Source of the DNA: Arenicola marina | Lineage: Eukaryota > Annelida > Polychaeta > Arenicolidae | Reading direction: 5' to 3' | Assembly: GCA_964019135.1 (NCBI GenBank) | Contig: OZ025248.1 | Location: 52,383,670 to 52,447,669, forward strand | DNA: 64,000 bases | In this document: piece by piece, positions 1-12,544 of the stretch | Layout: every line of letters starts with the position of its first letter | Numbering within the stretch: position 1 is the first letter of the stretch | Program-made: the position numbers and the translations under genes | The notes under the pieces: model-generated | What the model was told of the DNA's origin: nothing | The model's input: only the letters and a program-made list of their open reading frames with translations | The model's database searches: none

Positions 1-3000
1 CCATTTAGGGGGTGGGGGGGGGGGTCCACAAGGTAACCTGGGTGTCCATTTAGGCGGAGGGGGGTCCACAATGTAAACCTGGGTGTCTATTTAGGAGGGG
101 GGGTCCACAAGGTAAACCTGGGTGTCCGTTCAGGGGGTGGGTGGGGGGGGGTCCACAAGATAAACCTGGGTGTCCATTTAGGGGGAGGGGGTCCACAAGG
201 TAAAGCTGGTTGTCCATTTAGGGGGTGGGGGGTCCACAAGGTAAACCTGGGTGTCCAATTGGGGGGGGGGGGGTCCACAAGGTAAACCTGGGTGTCCAAT
301 TGGGGAGGGGGGTCCACAAGATAAACCTGGGTGTCCGTTTAGGGGGTGGGTAGGGGGGGTCCACAAGATAAACCTGGGTGTCCATTTAGGGGGGGGGGTG
401 CACAAGGTAAACCTAGGTGTCCAGTTACGGGGGGGGGAGCACAAGGTAAACCTGGGTGTCCATTTAGGGGGGGGGGTCCACAAGGTAAACCTGGGTGTCC
501 ATTTAAGGGGTGGGGGGTCCACTAGGTAAACCTAGGTGTCCATTTAAGGGGGGGTGGTCCACAAGGTAAACCTGGGTGTCCATTTAGGGGGTGGGGGGGG
601 TCCACAAGGTAACCTGGGTGTCCATTTAGGAAGAGGGGGGTCCACAAGGTAAACCTGGGTGTCCATTTAGGAGGGGGGGGGTCCACAAGGTAAACCTGGG
701 TGTCCGTTCAGGGGGTGGGTGGGGGCGGGGGGGTCCACAAGATAAACCTGGGTGTCCATTTAGGGGGAGGGGATCCACAAGGTAAACCTGGGTGTCTATT
801 TTGGGGGGGGGGGGGTCCACAAGGTAAAGCTGGGTGTCCATTTAGGGGGTGGGGGGTCCACAAGGTAAACCTGGGTGTCCAATTGGGAGGGGGGTCCACA
901 AGGTAAACCTGGGTGTCCATTTAGGGGGGGGTCCACAAGGTAAACCTGGGTGTCCAATTGGGGAGGGGGGTCCACAAGATAAACCTGGGTGTCCGTTTAG
1001 GGGGTGGGTAGGGGGGGTCCACAAGATAAACCTGGGTGTCCAATTGGGAGGGGGGTCCACAAGGTAAACCTGGGTGTCCATTTAGGGGGGGGGTCCACAA
1101 GGTAAACCTGGGTGTCCATTTAGGGGGGAGGTGCACAAGGTAAACCTGGGTGTCCATTTAGGGGGGGGGGGGTGCACAAGGTAAAGCAGAGTGTCCATTT
1201 AGGGGGGGGGGTGCACAAGGTAAAGCTGGGTGTCCATTTAGGGGGTGGGGGGGGGGTCCACAAGGTAAACCTAGGTGTCCAATTGGGGGGGGGGTCCACA
1301 AGGTAAACCTGGGTGTCCATTTAGGGGGGTCCACAAGGTAAACCTGGGTGTCCAATTGGGGGGGGGGTCCACAAGGTAAACCTGGGTGTCCATTTAGGGG
1401 GGGTCCACAAGGTAAAGCTGGGTGTCCATTTAGGGGGAGGGGGGTCCACAAGGTAAACCTGGGTGTCCGTTCAGGGGGTGGGTGGGGGGGGGGGGGTCCA
1501 CAAGATAAACCTGGGTGTCCTTTTAGGGGTAGGGGGTCCACAAGGTAAACCTGGGTGTCTATTTAGGGGGGGATCCACAAGGTAAACCTAGGTGTCCAGT
1601 TAGGGGGGGGCACAAGGTAAACCTGGGTGTCCATTTAGGGGGGGGTCCACAAGGTAAACCTGGGTGTCCATTTAAGTGGTGGGGGGTCCACTTGGTAAAC
1701 CTAGGTGTTCATTTAAGGGGGGGTGGTCCACAAGGTAAACCTGGGTGTCCATTTAGGGGGTGGGGGGGGGGGTCCACAAGGTAACCTGGGTGTCCATTTA
1801 GGGGGGGGGGGTCCACAAGGTAAACCTGGGTGTCCATTTAGGAGGGGGGGGGGTCCACAAGGTAAACCTGGGTGTCTATTTAGGGGGGGGGGTCCACAAG
1901 GTACAGCTGGGTGTCCATTTAGGGGATGGGGGGTCCACAAGGTAAACCTGGGTGTCCAATTGGGGGGGGGGTCCACAAGGTAAACCTGGGTGTCCATTTA
2001 GGGGGTGGGTAGGGGGGTCCACAAGATAAACCTGGGTGTCCATTAAGGGGGGGGCCCACAAGGTAAACCTGGGTGTCCATTTAGTGGGGGGGTCCACAAG
2101 GTAAACCTGGGTGTCCGTTCAGGGGGTGGGTGGGGGGGGTCCACAAGATAAACCTGGGTGTCCATTTAGGGGGAGGGGATCCACAAGGTAAACCTGGGTG
2201 TCTATTTTGGGGGGGGTCCACAAGGTAAACCTAGGTGTCCAGTTAGGGGGGGGCACAAGGTAAACCTGGGTGTCCATTTAGGGGGGGGTCCACAAGGTAA
2301 ACCTGGGTGTCCATTTAAGTGGTGGGGGGTCCACTAGGTAAACCTAGGTGTCCATTTAAGGGGGGGTGGTCCACAAGGTAAACCTGGGTGTCCATTTAGG
2401 GGGTGGGGGGGGTCCACAAGGTAACCTGGGTGTCCATTTAGAGGGAGGGGGGTCCACAAGGTAAACCTGGGTGTCCATTTAGGAGGGGGGGGGGGTCCAC
2501 AAGGTAAACCTGGGTGTCCGTTCAGGGGGTGGGTGGGGGGGGGTCCACAAGATAAACCTGGGTGTCCGTTTAGGGGGTGGGTAGGGGGGGTCCACAAGAT
2601 AAACCTGTGTGTCCAATTGGGAGGGGGGTCCACAAGGTAAACCTGGGTGTCCATTTAGGGGGGGTCCACAAGGTAAACCTGGGTGTCCATTTAGGGGGGA
2701 GGTGCACAAGGTAAACCTGGGTGTCCATTTAGGTGGGGGGGGGTGCACAAGGTAAAGCTGAGTGTCCATTTAGGGGGGGGGGGGTGCACAAGGTAAAGCT
2801 GGGTGTCCATTTAGGGGGTGGGGGGGGTCCACAAGGTAAACCTGGATGTCCAATTGGGGGGGGGGGTCCACAAGGTAAACCTCGGTGTCCATTTAGGGGG
2901 GGGGGTCCACAAGGTAAAGCTGGGTGTCCATTTAGGGGGTGGGAGGGTCCACAAGGTAAACCTGGGTGTCCAATTGGGGGGGGGGTCCACAAGGTAAACC

Positions 3001-6000
3001 TGGCTGTCCATTTAGGGGGGGTCTACAAGGTCAACCTGGGTGTCCAATTGGGGAGGCGGGTCCACAAGGTAAACCTGGGTGTCCATTTAGGGGGTGGGGG
3101 GGGGTCCACAAGGTAACCTGGGTGTCCATTTAGGGGGAGGGGGGTCCACAAGGTAAACCTGGGTGTCCGTTCAGGGGGTGGGTGGGGGGGGTCCACAAGA
3201 TAAACCTGGGTGTCCTTTTAGGGGTAGGGGGTCCACAAGGTAAACCTGGGTGTCTATTTAGGGGGGGGTCCACAAGGTAAACCTAGGTGTCCAGTTAGGG
3301 GGGGGCACAAGGTAAACCTGGGTGTCCATTTAGGGGGTGGGTAGGGGGGTCCACAAGGTAAACCTGGGTGTCCATTTAAGTGGTGGGGGGTCCACTAGGT
3401 AAACCTAGGTGTCCATTTAAGGGGGGGTGGTCCACAAGGTAAACCTGGGTGTCCATTTAGGGGATGGGGGGGGGGTCCACAAGGTAACCTTGGTGTCCAT
3501 TTAGGGGGAGGGGGGTCCACAAGGTAAACCTGGGTGTCCATTTAGGAGGGGGGGGGGTCCACAAGGTAAACCTGGGTGTCCGTTCAGGGGGTGGGTGGGG
3601 GGGGTCCACAAGGTAAACCTGGGTGTCCGTTCAGGGGGTGGGTGGGGGGGGACGGTCCACAAGATAAACCTGGGTGTCCATTTAGGGGGAGTGGGTCCAC
3701 AAGGTAAACCTGGGTGTCTATTTAGGGGGGGGGGGGGGTCCACAAGGTACAGCTGGGTGTCCATTTAGGGGGTGGGGGGTCCACAAGGTAAACCTGGGTG
3801 TCCAATTGGGGGGGGGGGGGTCCACAAGGTAAACCTGGGTGTCCATTTAGGGGGTGGGTAGGGGGGGTCCACAAGATAAACCTGGGTGTCCATTAAGGAG
3901 GGGGGTCCACAAGGTAAACCTGGGTGTCCATTTAGGGGGGGGGTGCACAAGGTAAAGCTGAGTGTCCATTTAGGGGGGGGGGTGCACAAGGTAAAGCTGG
4001 GTGTCCATTTAGGGGGTGGGGGGGTCCACAAGGTAAACCTGGGTGTCCAATTGGGGGGGGGGGTCCACAGGGTAAACCTGGGTGTCCATTTAGGGGGGTC
4101 CACAAGGTAAACCTGGGTGTCCAATTGGGGAGGCGGGTCCACAAGGTAAACCTGGGTGTCCATTTAGGGGGGGGGGTTCCACAAGGTAAAGCTGGGTGTC
4201 CATTTAGGGGGTGGGGGGGTCCACAAGGTAAACCTGGGTGTCCAATTGGGGGGGGGGNNNNNNNNNNNNNNNNNNNNNNNNNNNNNNNNNNNNNNNNNNN
4301 NNNNNNNNNNNNNNNNNNNNNNNNNNNNNNNNNNNNNNNNNNNNNNNNNNNNNNNNNNNNNNNNNNNNNNNNNNNNNNNNNNNNNNNNNNNNNNNNNNNN
4401 NNNNNNNNNNNNNNNNNNNNNNNNNNNNNNNNNNNNNNNNNNNNNNNNNNNNNNNNNGGAGGTCCACAAGGTAAACCTGGGTGTCTATTTAGGGGGGGAT
4501 CCACAAGGTAAACCTAGGTGTCCAGTTAGGGGGGGCACAAGGTAAACCTTGGTGTCCATTTAGGGGGGGGGTCCACAAGGTAAACCTGGGTGTCCATTTA
4601 AGGGTGGGGGGGTCCACTTGGTAAACCTAGGTGTCCATTTAAGGGGGGGTGGTCCACAAGGTAAACCTGGGTGTCCATTTAGGGGGTGGGGGGGGGGTCC
4701 ACAAGGTAACCTGGGTGTCCATTTAGGGGGAGGGGGGTCCACAAGGTAAACCTGGGTGTCCATTTAGGAGGGGGGGGGGTCCACAAGGTAAACCTGGGTG
4801 TCCGTTCAGGGGGTCGGTGGGGGGGGTCCACAAGGTAAACCCGGGTGTCCGTTCAGGGGGTGGGTGGGGGGGGTCCACAAGATAAACCTGGGTGTCCATT
4901 TAGGGGGAGGGGGTCAACAAGGTAAACCTGGGTGTCTATTTAGGGGGGGGGTCCACAAGGTACAGCTGGGTGTCCATTTAGGGGGGGGGGTCCACAAGGT
5001 AAACCTGGGTGTCCATTTAGGGGGTGGGTAGGGGGGTCCACAAGATAAACCTGGGTGTCCATTAAGGGGGGGGGTCCACAAGGTAAACCTGGGTGTCCAT
5101 TTAGTGGGGGGGTCCACAAGGTAAACCTGGGTGTCCGTTCAGGGGGTGGGTGGGGGGGGGTCCACAAGATAAACCTGGGTGTCCAGTTAGGGGGAGGGGA
5201 TCCACAAGGTAAACCTGGGTGTCTATTTTGGGGGGGGGGTCCACAAGGTAAAGCTGGGTGTCCATTTAGGGGGTGGGGGGTCCACAAGGTAAACCTGGGT
5301 GTCCGATTGGGAGGGGGGTCCACAAGGTAAACTTGGGTGTCCATTTAGGGGGGGTCCACAAGGTAAACCTGGGTGTCCAATTGGGAGGGGGGTCCACAAG
5401 GTAAACCTGGGTGTCCATTTAGGGGGGGTCCACAAGGTAAACCTGGGTGTCCATTTAGGGGGGAGGTGCACAAGGTAAACCTGGGTGTCCATTTAGGGGG
5501 GGGGGTGCACAAGGTAAAGCTGAGTGTCCATTTAGGGTGGGGGGGGTGCACAAGGTAAAGCTCGGTGTCCATTTAGGGGGGTGGGGGGGGGTCCACAAGG
5601 TAAACCTGGGTGTCCAATTGGGGGGGGGGGTCCACAAGGTAAACCTGGGTGTCCATTTAGGTGGGGGGTCCACAAGGTAAAGCTGGGTGTCCATTTAGGG
5701 GGTGGGGGGTCCACAAGGTAAACCTGGGTGTCCAATTGGCGGGGGGGTCCACAGGGTAAACCTGGGTGTCCATTTAGGGGGGTGCACAAGGTAAAGCTGA
5801 GTGTCCATTTAGGGGGGGGGGGGTGCACAAGGTAAAGCTGGGTGTCCCTTCAGGGGGTGGGTGGGGGGGGTCCACAAGATAAACCTGGGTGTCCGTTTAG
5901 GGGTGGGTAGGGGGGGTCCACAAGATAAACCTGGGTGTCCAATTGGGAGGGGGGTCCACAAGGTAAACCTGGGTGTCCATTTAGGGGGGGTCCACAAGGT

Positions 6001-7476
6001 AAACCTGGGTGTCCATTTAGGGGGGAGGTGCACAAGGTAAACCTGGGTGTCCATTTAGGGGGGGGGGTGCACAAGGTAAAGCTGAGTGTCCATTTAGGGG
6101 GGGGGGGTGCACAAGGTAAAGCTGGGTTTCCATTTAGGGGGTGGTGGGGGTCCACAAGGTAAACCTGGGTGTCCGTTCAGGGGGTGGGTGGGGGGGGGGG
6201 GGTCCACAAGATAAACCTGGGTGTCCTTTTAGGGGTAGGGGGTCCACAAGGTAAACCTGGGTGTCTATTTAGGGGGGGATCCACAAGGTAAACCTAGGTG
6301 TCCAGTTAGGGGGGGCACAAGGTAAACCCGGGTGTCCATTTAGGGGGGGGTCCACAAGGTAAACCTGGGTGTCCATTTAAGTGGTGGGGGGTCCACTAGG
6401 TAAACCTAGGTGTCCATTTAAGGGGGGGTGGTCCACAAGGTAAACCTGGGTGTCCATTTAGGGGGTGGGGGGGGGTCCACAAGGTAACCTGGGTGTCCAT
6501 TTAGGGGGAGGGGGGTCCACAAGGTAAACCTGGGTGTCCATTTAGGAGGGGGGGGGGGTCCACAAGGTAAACCTGGGTGTCCGTTCAGGGGGTGGGTGGG
6601 GGGGGGGGTCCACAAGGTAAACCTGGGTGTCCGTTCAGTTGGTGGGTGGGGGGGGGTCCACAAGATAAACCTGGGTGTCCATTTAGGGGGAGGGGGTCCA
6701 CAAGGTAAACCTGGGTGTCTATTTAGGGGGGCGGGGTCCACAAGGTACAGCTGGGTGTCCAATTGGGGGTGGGTCCACAAGGTAAACCTGGGTGTCCATT
6801 TAGGGGGTGGGTAGGGGGGTCCACAAGATAAACCTGGGTGTCCATTAAGGAGGGGGGGTCCACAAGGTAAACCTGGGTGTCCATTTAGGGGGGGGGGTGC
6901 ACAAGGTTAAAGCTGAGTGTCCATTTAGGGGGGGGGGTGCACAAGGTAAAACTGGGTGTCCATTTAGGGGGTGGGGGGGTCCACAAGGTAAACCTGGGTG
7001 TCCAATTGGGGGGGGGGGGTTCCACAGGGTAAACCTGGGTGTCCATTTAGGGGGGTCCACAAGGTAAACTGGGTGTCCAATTGGGGAGGCGGGTCCACAA
7101 GGTAAACCTGGGTGTCCATTTAGGGTGGGGGGGGTTCACAAGGTAAAGCTGGGTGTCCATTTAGGGGGTGGGGGGGTCCACAAGGTAAACCTGGGTTGTC
7201 CAATTGGGGGGGGGGTCCACAGGGTAAACCTGGGTGTCCATTTAGGGGGGTGCACAAGGTAAAGCTGAGTGTCCATTTAGGGGGGGGGGTGTGCACAAGG
7301 TAAACCTGGGTGTCCAATTGGGGGGGGGGGTCCACAAGGTAAACCTGGGTGTCCAATTGGGGGGGGGAGGTCCACAAGGTAAACCTGGGTGTCCATTTGG
7401 GGGGGGTCCACAAGGTAAACCTGGGTGTCCAATTGGGGAGGCGGGTCCACAAGGTAAACCTGGGTGTCCATTTAGG
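1..7476. repeat. G-rich minisatellite, about 37-bp unit, about 190 copies
   Basis: The core is CCACAAGGTAAACCTGGGTG, followed by TCCATTTAG or TCCAATTG and then 6-14 G residues with an occasional T. Each unit therefore carries a long G tract on the plus strand (a C tract in the gene's transcript). Variant units (GTCCGTTCAGGGGGTGGGTG, CCAGTTAGGGGGG with a short spacer, GGTAACC instead of GGTAAACC) recur in the same order, showing multi-unit higher-order duplication. The array fills the intron downstream of exon J and continues off the left edge. It is interrupted by an N gap, so the true length is uncertain. Confidence 0.97.
4258..4457. other. Assembly gap of exactly 200 N
   Basis: Two hundred consecutive N bases lie inside the G-rich minisatellite. 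A round number usually marks a placeholder gap, so the real missing length is unknown. Confidence 0.99.
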
Positions 7477-7540
7477 CAAGTTTTGTGGACATGAAGGCTA
7501 AATTGGGAAAAGAAACCTCTCGAAATACCTCCGAGAAACC
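7472..7540 (-). mobile_element. SINE family 1, 3' tail fragment
   Basis: Read on the minus strand, the segment has CCCAATTTAGCCTTCATGTC, then CACAAAACTTGCCTAAA. It matches the tail of the fuller copy at 54521-54688 (CCCAATTTAGCCTGTATGTG, CACAAAAGTGGCCTAAA). It lies between the exon J donor and the first repeat unit of the 1-7476 array. Its final CCTAAA is in register with the CCTAAATGG of the minisatellite unit. Confidence 0.7.
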
Positions 7541-7577
7541 AAGACGCGAACCCATCCCACAAAGGCCCTCGACATAC

Positions 7578-9478
7578 CTTCTTGTTGAGTTGAGCTTTTT
7601 GAAATGTCTCGAGGTTTTTGTAGTTTTCGCAGGTGGTGACGTCCTCCCCCGTCACAGGCACTTCCTCGTCGGAGCTGTCCAGCGACTTGGTGTGCCGGTG
7701 GCGCCGCCTGGTGACGGGCGACTGGAGGTTGCTACGGGCCGCCGCCGCCTCCCGCCTCGTTTTGGACTTGTTTGTCTGTTTGTTTGTCAATGGCAGCATG
7801 AGTTTACGGACGGGGGAGGTCGGCAGCGACGCGCTCTGCGTGTGTGACGTCACGACCTCACTCGGAGGCTCGCTTCTGCCCATGTCCACCAATGACCCGC
7901 GGCGCGCTTCTTGACCGGAAGTTGAGGAGGAGGACGAAGAGGAGGAGGAGGAGGAGGAGGATGACGAGGACCCGGATGATGGCACCTGCCGCGTGGGGGA
8001 GCCGGGGCGGGATGTCCGGAATGTGGCGGCGCCGCTGGCCTGGGCGCCACCACCACACGAGTCCTCCAGGCCTCCGGCGCCCTGAGGCGTGCAGCGGTCG
8101 CCCCGGGACATCTCGATACAGCGACTGGCCCGGAGCCCGCCGCGGGTCAGCTCCTTCAGCTTGGACATGGGGCTGTGCTCGGGGGGCCGGGACAACACCA
8201 CGCGCTTCTTCTGCGGCTCAAAGGCCGGCAGGGACTGGATCTGGGCCAGGATGCTGGTGGTTCCCAGGCCGCCCAGGTCGCACCCTCCTGCCGTCCCCGT
8301 CCCCGTGCCCGTCCCCGTGCCTGTGCCCGTGGCCGGAGCCGGGGTTGGGGCCGTGGCCGAGTTCGGGGACGGGGACGGGGACGGGGCTGGGGCCGGGGCC
8401 GGTGGCGGGCTCGGGGTAACCGGCGGGATCGGGGTAACAGGCGGGATGGGCCGCTGATCCAGCTCGGCCATCATGCGTGCCCCGCGCATCACGTCCCTGG
8501 CGCTGACCTGCTGCCCGACGGTGCAGAAGACGGTGTCCCGCCCGGCGCACCGCTCCTGCTGGTCGTACGACAGCTCGTTCTTGGGGTCGTCCGAGTCGTC
8601 GTCGATGTATCTAATCTGGTGGCAGGCCTTGTCGGCCCAGCACGGCAGGGAGTCCGAGGAGTCGCTCTCCCCGCACTCCCCGCCCAGCGGGCCAGCGCCT
8701 CCGCCTCCGCCTCCGCCGCCGCCGCTACCGGCCTCTCCCCGGCTCCCGTGATGAGTGGGACTGACCGCCAACCCGGCCCCCCGCGCTCCGCCGTCCCCCG
8801 ACGCCATGTGCGCAACGTTCTCCAGCTTCTTGGCTGCCATGGCGACGACAGAAAGCGATGAGAGGTCGACGGGAACCGGCTTGGAGGCCCCGGAAACCAT
8901 GGCAACGGGAGAGTACACCCGGCTGCTGACGAGCCCGTTCTCCGAGGGGTTGAGCACCACCAGGTCACGGTCGGGCTCCGTCATCAGGAAGCCTTGGCCT
9001 TGACCTTTGCCCCCGTGAACCACGCCGCGGGGGGCGCGCTCGGCGGCGGCGTGACGACCGTACGCTGGACCGACGGTGGAGAGTTCTGTGTGGCCGCTGG
9101 GGGCGCCACCGGACGACGTCCTGCGTTGGGGCGGAGACGCTTCCAGCGAGCAAATCTCCAGCGGCCGAAGGCGACTCCGGCAGTCTCCCTCACCACCTCT
9201 GGATTGGGATCGTCCGTTTAACACGTGGAGGTCGCCACCCTCGCCATAAACGTCAGTCGGCGAACGACGAGTTACTTCCATAGAAACTAAACTACTAGTC
9301 TCCATAGCCACAAGTGGGGTGAGATCCTGAGAGGTGGGCAGGCCAGCGACGACGGTGAGGTGGCCGGCCGTGGGTGGACTGCAGGCGGACGCCTCGGGCG
9401 AGATTAGAACGAGGTTCTCGTTGGAGCCGAACTGGGAGCCGAACTGGGAGCCGGTGGGTTCCGTGCCCGGGCCGTTCG
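7578..9478 (-). CDS. tulp4: TULP4 exon J: large disordered insertion
   Basis: This 1901-nt exon encodes about 634 codons and is collinear with the big low-complexity exon of TULP4. After the split Ala it reads ANGPGTEPTGSQFGSQFGSN and ends in SLDSSDEEVPVTGED, then NLETFQKAQLNKK. Low-complexity tracts include a Gly run (around 8697-8735), Pro-Ala/Pro-Ser repeats followed by a Thr-Gly dipeptide run (around 8293-8420), and a Ser run of about 18 residues encoded by GAG/GAC-type triplets on the plus strand (7919-7975). Pockets such as CWADKACHQIRYIDDDSDDP look less degenerate and may be short motifs. Acceptor: CTCTCCTTTCAG ending at 9479. Donor: AAG|GTATGTCGAG at 7577. The frame stays open past the donor to 7242 by chance. 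The C-terminal tubby half should follow beyond position 1. Confidence 0.88.
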
Positions 9479-10020
9479 CTGAAAGGAGAGACCAGACTTG
9501 TGGGTACATATACGGCGAGCCAGTAGTGCGTATTTAAAGTTGCTCATACATACAGCAATTTTGTCTTTAAAAGGTCTTGCGGGCACGTTATGTGACTGTA
9601 TGAATGTATTTAACGTATTTAAACAGGCAAAAAACGGCAGCGATCTCCGAAGATTGGTGACAAATTCTGACGCGACCCGACAAGCACCAGTTTGAAAAAT
9701 AAAAGTCGCAGGCCCAGTTATTCAGTGCAGAGAATAAGTGCGTCCTTATACATTAAGAACCCACACACATTATTCCCATTCATAGCAAGTTTTGAATGAG
9801 GAAGTTGAAATGAGGAAGGGTATGAGTGACTATAACACGGAAGGGACACCTGGAAAGCTCAGAGGACATAGACACAGTGCTACACACGTTTAATGTGAAA
9901 GGTACCAACGTAGCCAACTACTAAACTTACCGGAGTGTAGGTACCGTGTTTGGGGGCCTTATATGTGCCCTCAAAGTCTTATGTGTGTCCCTCATCGCCG
10001 TTTCACTCCCCAGATTATTG
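9479..10020. other. Intron I-J, exon-proximal unique DNA
   Basis: Unique sequence of moderate AT content directly upstream of exon J. I see no exon, RNA gene or repeat in it. Confidence 0.6.
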
Positions 10021-10345
10021 CTAGGCGCGGGGATTAAGGTTAGGGGTCAGGAGTGGGCATTAGGAGTCAGGAGTCAGGAATTATGGATTAGGGGTCAGAT
10101 ATTAGGGATTAGAGCTCAGGAATTAGGGGTCAGGCATTGGGATTAGGGGTCAGGGATTAGGGATTAAGGATCATCGGTTAGGTATTAGGGTTCAGGGATT
10201 GGGGATTATGGGTCAAATATTAGGGATTAGGGCCCAGGGATTAGGGGTCAGGCATTGGGGATTATGGGTCAAATATTAGGGATTAGGGCCCAAGGATTAG
10301 AGGTCAGGCATTGAGGATTAGGGGTCAGGGATTGCGATGAGAGTT
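10021..10345. repeat. Degenerate GGATTAGGGGTCAGG-type repeat
   Basis: About twenty imperfect copies of a 7-14-nt motif built from GGATTAGGG and GGGTCAGG. ATTAGGG occurs many times, giving a telomere-like look, but the spacing and the interleaved GTCAGG show it is not a TTAGGG array. Intronic (I-J). Confidence 0.8.
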
Positions 10346-11320
10346 AGGAGTTGAAGAATAGGTGTTCGGTTTAAAGCCCACAGCGTGGCGCACGTAGATG
10401 GTGGAACAGCGATGGACACCAGGGACACCTAAGAACCGGTGGACACATAGGGCCCCACAACTGCGCATCATTCAGCACAGTCAATTACTCGATTATCATT
10501 ACTATCATAATTTGAGACAGATACTTTCAATATCTTGATGATTTGATAAATATCCTATTAAGGTTGATTTGACGGAGGTTTGAGGTTGACTTCATTTATA
10601 ATGGTGTAAGTGTGCATTATAAGGTGTCTAATAATTATTTCACAAAATATCCATTTTTTCATTCCACACCTGGGCGCCATTTCTCTAAGAACTCGTAACT
10701 TTTGCTCGTAAAATAAAAAAATATAATTGCCGGCCCGACGAGAAATTAAAAATAAAGAACATATTGTAAATGTCTGGCAAACAAGTTTTTGCATAATATT
10801 GATGGGAAATAAATTGCACCAAGATGGCTGGACCCTAATAATTGCAGTATAACTCATTATTTCGGTTGCTCGTAAACTTACAATCTGTCGTTAACTGATC
10901 ATGTAAAATATCGGGTCATGACCTCGTATCTCGTAGAGACACGATCCCCTGACAGGTACGTCATGTCAATGGGGAACTTATATCACAATCGTGAAGTCAT
11001 CTCACCAACATTTTCATATGAAATTAAAGAAGATTTCTTGGCCCTTTAACATCTGGTTCCGGCTTGGTTTAAACATGTTTTTATTTAGCAGTTGGAGAGC
11101 AGGTATAGCCTATACCAATTGTCATTGCTTGAAGCTCGCCGCTATGCCACTGAGACCTTGCAAGCGAGATCAGCGCCACTCACCCATCGGGAAAGAAACA
11201 TCACCGAAAGTCAAATCAGCGGAAAACGCAATAAGCGAGTGTCAGTAGCCATGTAATGGTTGCCACGGCGACGGGTGAGGGGTCTGACCGGGGCCATGGG
11301 GATGACGACCATTGATTTGA
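10346..11320. other. Intron I-J unique DNA
   Basis: AT-rich unique sequence. Short open frames are present on both strands but none resembles a known protein. Nothing further supported. Confidence 0.55.
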
Positions 11321-11324
11321 TGTC

Positions 11325-11945
11325 CCGGGATGGGCGGGGGGGGAGGGGGGGGGAGGAGGCATATTGAGACCGCCAAGGCCGGGGCGGGAAGACGCGCCGC
11401 GATGGCAGCTCACGTGACATAAATCACTCCCCCTGGCGGAGGGATCAGGCAGACCGGGCTCTAGCTGCTCGCGCCTCGGTCAATAACGCTCGGGGTAATT
11501 GCCTTGCTGGGAGGGGGTGGCGGGGGCTGGGGAGGGGAGGGGGGGGGGAGGGGCGATACGGCGACACGGCTCAGGGGCCATCCACCCGACGCCCAACAGA
11601 GGAGGGCGCCCAGGGGCGGAATACGTAACCCGCATTGGAGGCGGCGGCGGCGAGGATGAAACGGGAGGAGGTGGGGCAGCTAGCGGGGGGGGGGGGGGGT
11701 AGAGGGAATGGTGAGGGGCGGGGATGAGATGGGGAGGGGGGGGGGGGGTAGAGGGAATGGTGAGGGCGGGAATGAGACGGGAGGGGGGGGGTAGAGGGAA
11801 TGGTGAGGGCGGGAATGAGACGGGAGGGGGGGTAGAGGGAATGGTGAGGGCGGGGCATGAGAAGGGACCGTGGGGGGTAGAGGGAATGGAATGGTGATGG
11901 TGGGGGATGAAACGGGAGGGAGGGGGGCAGTGGGACAGGGGGGGG
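11325..11945. repeat. G-rich region with about 45-bp repeats
   Basis: Between about 11690 and 11900 the motif GGTAGAGGGAATGGTGAGGG recurs four to five times, each followed by GGGATGAGACGGGAGG-like sequence and a run of G. The flanks (11325-11560) are also G-rich. On the minus strand this gives the proline-rich open frames of that region, which I regard as spurious. Confidence 0.8.
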
Positions 11946-12420
11946 TGGGCGGTGTATGTTGCTGTGAGGCCGCGGGCTGGGTGCGTCATTATAATCATCA
12001 GGCTGTTTGGCATAACGTGCAACACTGACAGTCACAAGGAGAGAGAGAGATAGGACCGGGGGAATGGAATCAATGTCGCTGGTCACGGAAAAAACGCACT
12101 AAACATGCTGTGTGATTTACATGTCCCAAGCGGTTATCGCCCATGCCTTGTAATGCCTGCGTTTACATGCACTGTGGCTTGTTATAAATTGCTAGGTAGT
12201 CTTTAAACGTGTATCCGCAGACGGTAACTATAGCATACCTCCGGCTAGCCTTGTCAGATTTTTAGCAAGATATTCACACAGAAATAAGTGATGTCAAGTT
12301 TGTTATCGGGCAACATCGTCGCCGTGACATCAATTGTCCACAACGAATTTAAAATTCCCGTGAACAAATTCGATTTAAGCTATCTGTTATTTCGATCGTT
12401 CCCAAAACTTGCAGGAACAT
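11946..12420. other. Intron I-J unique DNA
   Basis: Unique, moderately AT-rich sequence with a short GA dinucleotide run near 12040. No supported feature. Confidence 0.5.
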
Positions 12421-12422
12421 GT

Positions 12423-12540
12423 ACCAAAGGGTGTGACCTGCACACAATGGAGTTCAGCCTGTTTCGGACCTCCCATGTGAGGTCTCACCCAGGTAACAAA
12501 GGGTGTGACCTCCACACCATGGAGTTCAGTCTGTTACACC
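12423..12540. repeat. 72-bp direct duplication
   Basis: AAAGGGTGTGACCTGCACAC at about 12425 and AAAGGGTGTGACCTCCACAC at about 12497 begin two near-identical copies, both continuing ATGGAGTTCAG. Confidence 0.85.
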
Positions 12541-12544
12541 TTCG

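Noticed and set aside
1..7476. Many proline-rich and glycine-rich open frames on both strands
   Set aside because: They are translations of the G-rich minisatellite and shift frame with every change in G-run length.
8175..8861. 228-codon plus-strand frame opposite exon J
   Set aside because: A shadow of a GC-rich coding exon on the other strand. Exon J has consistent splice sites and frame with its neighbours.
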